Source: Polaromonas sp. 39-63-25 | Lineage (GTDB): Bacteria; Pseudomonadota; Gammaproteobacteria; Burkholderiales; Burkholderiaceae_C | DNA length: 64,000 nucleotides | NCBI RefSeq assembly: GCF_002278925.1 | Contig: NZ_NCJH01000009.1 | Location: 1-64,000 of the forward strand | Direction: 5' to 3' | Shown here: positions 59,567 to 64,000 of the stretch, piece by piece | Layout of the letters: each line of letters starts with the position of its first letter | Numbering within the stretch: the stretch's first letter is position 1 | Notes under the pieces: generated by a model | What the model was told of the DNA's origin: nothing | Database searches by the model: none | The model's input: the letters and a program-made list of their open reading frames with translations, nothing else | Made by a program: the position numbers and the translations under genes

Positions 59567-59568
59567 AA

Positions 59569-60825
59569 ATTGCAGCCGCCGGCGATGAAGGCCCGCGCAT
59601 TTTCACCCGGCTGTACCTTGAGCCCGCCCGCACGGCCGCGCTGGTCGCCGACCGGCGCGCCGCCAGCGGCCAGCCGCTGGGCCCGCTGGACGGCCGCATC
59701 GTCTCGATCAAGGACCTGTTCGACGTGGCCGGCGAAGCCACCACCGCCGGCTCGGCCCTGCTGCGCGATGCCGCGCCTGCTGCCAAAGATGCCGTGGTGG
59801 TCAGCCGTCTGCGCGCGGCCGGGGCCGTCATCATCGGCAAAACCAACATGACCGAGTTCGCTTTCTCGGGCGTCGGCATCAACCCGCATTACGGCACGCC
59901 CGGCAACGCGCTGGACATCAGCCGCATCCCGGGCGGCTCGTCCTCGGGCGCGGGCGTGTCGGTGGCGCGCGGCATGGCCGAGATCGCCATCGGCTCGGAC
60001 ACCGGCGGCTCGGTGCGCATTCCATCGGCGCTCAACAGCCTGGTGGGCTTCAAGCCAACCCAGGCGCGGGTCACGCGCGAAGGCGCTTTTCCGCTGTCCT
60101 TCACCCTGGACACCCTGGGACCGCTGTGCCGCAGCGTGGCAGACGCCGCCGCCACCGACAGCGTGCTGGCCGGCATCGCGAATGAAGCCCTGCCGCAGCG
60201 CGATGTACGCGGCTTGCGCCTGGGCGTGCCGCGCGGTCTGTTGTTCAGCCAGGCGCAGGACGAGGTGCTGGCCGCGGTGGAGCAGGCCCTGGCGCAGCTC
60301 GCGGGCGCCGGTGCCCGGGTCCGCGATCAAGCGCTTGACGATTTGCTGGGTGAACCCTTTCGCCTGCAGGAGCGCGGCACCCTGGTGGCCGCCGAAGCGG
60401 CGTGGATTCACCGCGACTGGGTGGATAGCCGGCCCGAAGCGTACGACCCCATCGTGCTGGGCCGCATCCGCCGCGGCCAGACACTGGATGCGGCGACCTA
60501 CGTCGGTATCCAGCAGGCCCGTGCCGCGCTGCTGCCGGCGCTCGATGCGCGTTTGACAGATCTCGATGCGCTGGTGCTGCCCACCGTGCCACTGCTGGCG
60601 CCACGCATCGCCGAGGTACAGGCCGAAGACGCGTTTTTGCGCACCAATACCCTGCTGCTGCGCAACCCCTCGGTCTTCAACTTCCTTGACCTGCCGGCGT
60701 TGACCTTGCCGCTGCCGCGCGGCGGCGGGCTGGCGGTCGGGCTCATGCTGGTGGGCAAGCGTGGCCAGGACCGGGAACTGCTGGCGCTGGGCGCGGCGGT
60801 TGAAGCGCTACTCCACCCTGCCTGA
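59569..60825 (+). CDS. Amidase-signature protein with disrupted 5' end
   Basis: The amidase core is intact: catalytic Lys in GRIVSIKDLFDVAG, cis-Ser/Ser in GGSSSGAGVSVARG and GSDTGGSVRIPSALNSLVGFKPT. The frame is open from 59410 but has no ATG, GTG or TTG until a GTG at 59725, which lies after the catalytic Lys. Codons before 59569 translate the repeat (SLTPALSQRERE). The normal first 20-30 residues seem to be replaced by repeats. It may use a rare start such as ATT (59569) or CTG, or be a recent pseudogene. Confidence 0.75.
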   Translation: MAAAGDEGPRIFTRLYLEPARTAALVADRRAASGQPLGPLDGRIVSIKDLFDVAGEATTAGSALLRDAAPAAKDAVVVSRLRAAGAVIIGKTNMTEFAFSGVGINPHYGTPGNALDISRIPGGSSSGAGVSVARGMAEIAIGSDTGGSVRIPSALNSLVGFKPTQARVTREGAFPLSFTLDTLGPLCRSVADAAATDSVLAGIANEALPQRDVRGLRLGVPRGLLFSQAQDEVLAAVEQALAQLAGAGARVRDQALDDLLGEPFRLQERGTLVAAEAAWIHRDWVDSRPEAYDPIVLGRIRRGQTLDAATYVGIQQARAALLPALDARLTDLDALVLPTVPLLAPRIAEVQAEDAFLRTNTLLLRNPSVFNFLDLPALTLPLPRGGGLAVGLMLVGKRGQDRELLALGAAVEALLHPA

Positions 60826-60828
60826 CTT

Positions 60829-60858
60829 GTCATTGCGGCCTTGAGCCGCAATCCATGC
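60829..60858. repeat. Single REP unit related to 1348-1435
   Basis: GTC, then the arms ATTGCGGC/GCCGCAAT around CTTGA, then CCATGC. It has the same flanks, arm length and loop size as the doublet near the window start. It lies 3 bp after the amidase stop. Confidence 0.75.
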
Positions 60859-60910
60859 AGGCACACAGCGGTGTTCGTATTCTCTTGACGGTTTCGTCAT
60901 TCATGACACG

Positions 60911-60935
60911 CCCCGTTGGGGCCGAGCCTGTCGAA
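60911..60935 (-). repeat. Interspersed repeat family T, copy 2
   Basis: On the minus strand CCTTCGACAGGCTC is followed by GGCCCCAACGG, matching 48789-48813 apart from a few changes. It lies between the amidase and hutG stops. Confidence 0.55.
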
Positions 60936-60958
60936 GGGGCGCGACTCAAGACACCGTC

Positions 60959-61759
60959 TCAGCGGCCATATAGCCTGCAGGCAGCGGCCAGGCTGTCCGT
61001 CACCATGCTCTTGAGCACGGGTTGTATCCTTTGCGCCAACACCTCGTCGTAGGCAAACGGCGTCACTTCCTGCATGTACAGGCTCTGGCATTTCTCGAGC
61101 TGGACCGCGTGCACATGCCCGGCCGGCCGGCCGTACTGCCGCGTGATGTAGCCGCCCTTGAAACGGCCGTTGGCGATGCTGCTCACCCCCGCGACCCCGG
61201 CGCATGCAGCGGCCGCGGCGGCGGTGATGGAGGCATCCGCCGCCGCGCCATTCGCCGTGCCGATGTTGAGGTCCGGCAGGCGGCCCTCGAACAGCCAGGG
61301 GATTTCGGAGCGGATGCTGTGCGCATCCCACAGCAGCACAAAACCGTGCGCCGCCTTCAGGCGGGCCAGCTCCTGAGCCAGCGCCGCGTGATAGGGCTGC
61401 CAATACGTTTCGCGTCGGCGCAGGCGCTCGGCCGGGTCGGGTGCCCGGCCCTCCCTGTAAAGAACATCACCGTTAAAAAAATGCGTCGGGCACAGCTCGG
61501 TGTTGGAGGCACCGGGGTACATGGGCGCATCGTCGGGCGGCCGGTTCAGGTCAATCACATAACGCGAATACCGCGGCGTGATCACGCTGGCGCCCAGCGC
61601 CGGCAGAAAATCGTACAGCCGCTGCAAATGCCAGTCGGTGTCCTCCAGGCCCAGTGCGCGTTCGGCGTAGTCGCCTTGCAGCTCCGGCGGAATGTCGGTA
61701 CCGGTGTGCGGCATGCTGACCAGCAGGGGGGCCTTGCCGAGTTGCAGGGTAAAACTCAT
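60959..61759 (-). CDS. hutG: N-formylglutamate deformylase
   Basis: This is a 266-residue FGase-family protein. Motifs are LVSMPHTGTDIPPEL near the N-terminus, VIDLNRPPDDAPMYPG, LLWDAHSIRSEIPWLFEGRLPDLNIGTANG and GGYITRQYG. It hydrolyses N-formylglutamate to glutamate and formate, the last step of the five-step histidine pathway. hutD lies 76 bp upstream on the same strand. The hutH, hutU and hutI genes are not in this window. Confidence 0.93.
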   Translation of the reverse strand: MSFTLQLGKAPLLVSMPHTGTDIPPELQGDYAERALGLEDTDWHLQRLYDFLPALGASVITPRYSRYVIDLNRPPDDAPMYPGASNTELCPTHFFNGDVLYREGRAPDPAERLRRRETYWQPYHAALAQELARLKAAHGFVLLWDAHSIRSEIPWLFEGRLPDLNIGTANGAAADASITAAAAAACAGVAGVSSIANGRFKGGYITRQYGRPAGHVHAVQLEKCQSLYMQEVTPFAYDEVLAQRIQPVLKSMVTDSLAAACRLYGR

Positions 61760-61835
61760 GCCAGCTCACCTCTGAAAACCGTTGGAAGGCGCGGATTGGC
61801 GCCGAAGGCATGGGCCGGTTGCGCGGGCTGCACCG

Positions 61836-62396
61836 TCATCGCGCCATTTCCATCCAGAGCGCGGTCATGGCCTCAATGCGCACCGAAGCCCCATCGGCGA
61901 GCGCACGCCAGGCCAGGGTGTGCGGCGGCACCGTCGTGAACTTCCTGTTGACCTGCACGGTCACCGGCTCGTCCCAGGCATACACGGCGACCCGTGTGCC
62001 GGGTTTGACCTCCACGTCCAGCGCCCCCAGCACACGGACCAGGCGCGCGCTGCCACGCCCCTTCCTGACCATCAGGCTGAAGTCTTCGGTGGGACCGTCA
62101 ATCAGTTCGCAGTTACAGGCCAGGGCGCCGTCAAAACACAGCGGCTCGCCTTGCGGCGTCAACTCGCGGGTTTGCCCGTCCAGCGTGAGCCGCACGCCGG
62201 CGCCGCCCAGTACCGCGAACCATCGCTGCACACCGTCATAACGCGAAAACGGTCCGTTTTTTTCGATCTCGGCCACCGAGATGCGCCAGTCCCAGTCCCC
62301 GGCGGTCGGCCAGGCCAGCAGCTCGCGCGTGATGCCGCCGCCATTGCGCCAGGCCGTGGGCGCCACCTCTTCCAGGGGGATGATTTGCCAGCTCAT
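61836..62396 (-). CDS. hutD: HutD family protein
   Basis: This 186-residue cupin-like protein starts at the ATG at 62396 behind a GGAGG ribosome site. The family pattern WRNGGGITRELLAWP, DWDWRISVAEIEKNGPFSRYDGVQRWFAVLGGAGVRL is clear. HutD is linked to histidine utilisation and may limit or sense the pathway; its biochemistry is not settled. It lies upstream of hutG. The 274-bp stretch 62397-62670 before it holds no gene, only the R-family repeat near its far end. Confidence 0.9.
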   Translation of the reverse strand: MSWQIIPLEEVAPTAWRNGGGITRELLAWPTAGDWDWRISVAEIEKNGPFSRYDGVQRWFAVLGGAGVRLTLDGQTRELTPQGEPLCFDGALACNCELIDGPTEDFSLMVRKGRGSARLVRVLGALDVEVKPGTRVAVYAWDEPVTVQVNRKFTTVPPHTLAWRALADGASVRIEAMTALWMEMAR

Positions 62397-62628
62397 GGGG
62401 AGACCTCCGCTTGAAGGGTGCGCGTTGGGAATGGGTGGCCATTCATGCGTCAAATTGTCCTGCAAAGCCGTCACGCGTGCCAGAACAAATCATCCGGACC
62501 AGGCCGGTGCAGGCCTTTGGGGGCCACCGCCACAAGCGCCCGCGTGGGTGCGCATGGCCACCGGAAAAATCTGCGTCGAGGCACCGCCTGTCACCGGCCG
62601 CAGACCGGGGGCGCCTGGTTCATTTCAA

Positions 62629-62686
62629 GAAGAAAAACGGCTCCAGCCTTTTGACTGTTTGCGCCAGCAGCTATCCATTTCGTAGC
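62629..62686 (-). repeat. Interspersed repeat family R, copy 8 (end of thioesterase gene)
   Basis: Minus-strand blocks are GCTACGAAATGGATAGCTGC, TGGCGCAAA, AAGGCTGGAGCC and GTTTTTCTTC. It is in the gene's direction and contains the thioesterase stop codon (TAG within GGATAGC). GGCTGGAGCC followed by GTTTTT could act as a weak terminator. Confidence 0.8.
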
Positions 62687-63150
62687 GAAAATGGGTCGCG
62701 GTCCTTGCCGTCGCCGATCAGCGGGCCCTGCTTGAAAATGCCGCTGATGCGCAGGGCCGGCTCACCGTCGGCCGTCACCAAGCCCTGTATGAATATCATG
62801 TTGCGCGTGCTGCGCAGGATGTCGGCCTGGCCCTGCACCCAGGCGCCCAGCATGGCCGGCGCCAGGTAATCGATCTGCAGGCTGATGGTCGGCAGAAAGC
62901 GCCTGTCGCTGTCGCTCTGGTACATCGCCGCGCAGGGCAGCAGCATGTCCGCAAACGATGCCAGCATGCCGCCGTGGCACATCTGCAGCGGGTTGCTGTG
63001 CCGTTCCTCGACACGAAAACCCAGCAGCAGGCGCTGACCGTCCAGCCGCGCATAGAACGGGCCGTTGACCTCGATAAAGGGGCCGCCCACACGCACAGGA
63101 ACAAAACCATCGGGGATGGCGGATGAAGAGGAAGGAGTGACTTCAGGCAT
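62671..63150 (-). CDS. PaaI-like hotdog thioesterase
   Basis: This is a 159-residue hotdog protein with the HGGMLASFADMLLPCAA motif near residues 60-75 and LQIDYLAPAMLGAWVQGQA after it. It would hydrolyse an acyl-CoA; the substrate is unknown. The last residues and stop codon are provided by an R-family repeat. Confidence 0.87.
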   Translation of the reverse strand: MPEVTPSSSSAIPDGFVPVRVGGPFIEVNGPFYARLDGQRLLLGFRVEERHSNPLQMCHGGMLASFADMLLPCAAMYQSDSDRRFLPTISLQIDYLAPAMLGAWVQGQADILRSTRNMIFIQGLVTADGEPALRISGIFKQGPLIGDGKDRDPFSLRNG

Positions 63151-63307
63151 TCCTCATGCTAACCGGCGCGCGGCTTGCGGCCCGTCCGCTCGGTGACTGC
63201 GGGGTGATGGTCGGCCTGCGGCCTCGCCGCCGCGCGCAATACGCGTGTCGCGGGCTTGGGCTACAGTGGCCCTTCGACCAACATCCCCCAGACAGCACCA
63301 CCCCGCC

Positions 63308-64000
63308 ATGAACGATCTCTCTGCCTTCCCCGTCACCCGTAAATGGCCTGCGCAGCACCCCGAGCGCATCCAGCTTTATTCACTGCCCACGCCCAACGGC
63401 GTCAAGGTGTCCATCATGCTGGAGGAAACCGGCCTGCCTTACGAGCCGCACCTGGTCAGCTTCGAGACCAACGACCAGATGTCGCCGGAATTCATCTCGC
63501 TGAGCCCCAACAACAAGATCCCGGCCATCCTCGACCCGAACGGCCCGGGCGGCCAACCGCTGGGCCTGTTCGAGTCCGGCGCCATCCTGATCTACCTGGC
63601 CGAGAAGACCGGCAAATTCATGCCAACCGACCCTGCCGGCCGTTATGAAACCATCCAGTGGCTGATGTTCCAGATGGGCGGCATCGGCCCGATGTTCGGC
63701 CAGCTCGGTTTCTTCCACAAGTTCGCCGGCAAGGACTACGACGACAAACGCCCGCGCGACCGCTATGTGGCGGAGGCAAAACGGCTGCTCGGTGTGCTGG
63801 ACAAGCGCCTCGAAGGCCGCGCCTGGATCATGGGCGACGACTACACCATCGCCGACATCGCCACCTTCGGCTGGGTGCGCAACCTGATCGGGTTCTACGA
63901 GGCCGGCGAGCTGATCGGCATCACCGACTTTCCGAACGTGCTGCGTGTGCTGGAAACGTTTGTGGCGCGGCCGGCGGTTGTCAAAGGCCTGGGCATACCG
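63308..64000 (+). CDS. Glutathione S-transferase (YghU/YfcG-like), partial
   Basis: The frame starts at 63308 and stays open to the window end (231 codons without a stop), so the 3' end is missing. The N-terminal thioredoxin fold shows RIQLYSLPTPNGVKVSIMLEETGLPYEPHLVSF and SPNNKIPAILDP with FESGAILIYLAEKTG (glutathione-binding). The C-terminal helical domain has WIMGDDYTIADIATFGWV. It resembles the Nu-class enzymes that reduce disulfides or peroxides. It is divergent from the thioesterase gene. Confidence 0.92.
   Translation, partial: MNDLSAFPVTRKWPAQHPERIQLYSLPTPNGVKVSIMLEETGLPYEPHLVSFETNDQMSPEFISLSPNNKIPAILDPNGPGGQPLGLFESGAILIYLAEKTGKFMPTDPAGRYETIQWLMFQMGGIGPMFGQLGFFHKFAGKDYDDKRPRDRYVAEAKRLLGVLDKRLEGRAWIMGDDYTIADIATFGWVRNLIGFYEAGELIGITDFPNVLRVLETFVARPAVVKGLGIP

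Noticed and set aside
59725-60825. GTG at 59725 as the amidase start
   Set aside because: It would remove the catalytic Lys in GRIVSIKDLF just upstream, so a functional enzyme cannot start there.

Overview
The window is high-GC DNA from a betaproteobacterium, most likely a member of the Comamonadaceae (Polaromonas/Rhodoferax/Variovorax type). I base this on the gene set: TRAP and Bug-type solute receptors, CaiB/acyl-CoA dehydrogenase catabolic clusters, a SWIB/histone-H1-like protein, and zapA followed by 6S RNA. Six families of short interspersed repeats point the same way. The genus is an inference. Nothing looks like phage, plasmid or CRISPR, and I saw no tRNA or rRNA.

Layout. (1) 145-13499 is an organic-acid catabolic island. 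It has an acyl-CoA dehydrogenase and a FAS1-like hydratase divergent from a LysR regulator. A minus-strand run follows: PLP aminotransferase, TRAP transporter (dctP-dctQ-dctM), CaiB CoA-transferase and crotonase-fold protein. This run is divergent from a GntR regulator and a fused FAD/4Fe-4S 2-hydroxyacid dehydrogenase. (2) 13544-17588 holds pfkB, ppsA and a CBS-domain gene, with a 160-bp palindromic MITE-like element between pfkB and ppsA. (3) 17591-20265 holds an FNR-like regulator that keeps all four Fe-S cysteines, translationally coupled to a three-PAS histidine kinase. A 3' relic of the CBS gene lies beyond it. (4) 20801-25044 has a Bug receptor, a NarL-type two-component pair and a stand-alone LuxR-type HTH protein. 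Two copies of one palindrome flank the two-component genes. (5) 25129-28952 has a nuclease-helicase, a dienelactone-hydrolase-like protein and an ion channel. (6) 40815 down to 29063 is an 11-gene cobalamin operon behind a cobalamin riboswitch, with nearly every junction overlapping. (7) 40965-46364 has a small coiled-coil gene, zapA, 6S RNA, a TSUP transporter, an ABM/P450/ArsR module, rraA and a SWIB protein. (8) 46499-54816 has a TPP enzyme, an MFS/AraC pair, a NarI-like/HdrD-like redox pair, a CAP protein and a DUF2784 protein. (9) 54833-64000 has thioesterases, modABC (modC frameshifted), an aldehyde dehydrogenase, an amidase with a damaged 5' end, hutG, hutD and a glutathione transferase running off the edge.

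The most unusual theme is the interspersed repeats. Two families have entered protein-coding genes without breaking the reading frame. One adds 28 codons to cobQ and a similar segment to an AraC-family regulator. The other forms part of the P450, cobU and cobD coding sequences and the last codons of two further genes. Other families seem to have supplied a signal-peptide segment (btuF) and to have removed the start of the amidase gene.
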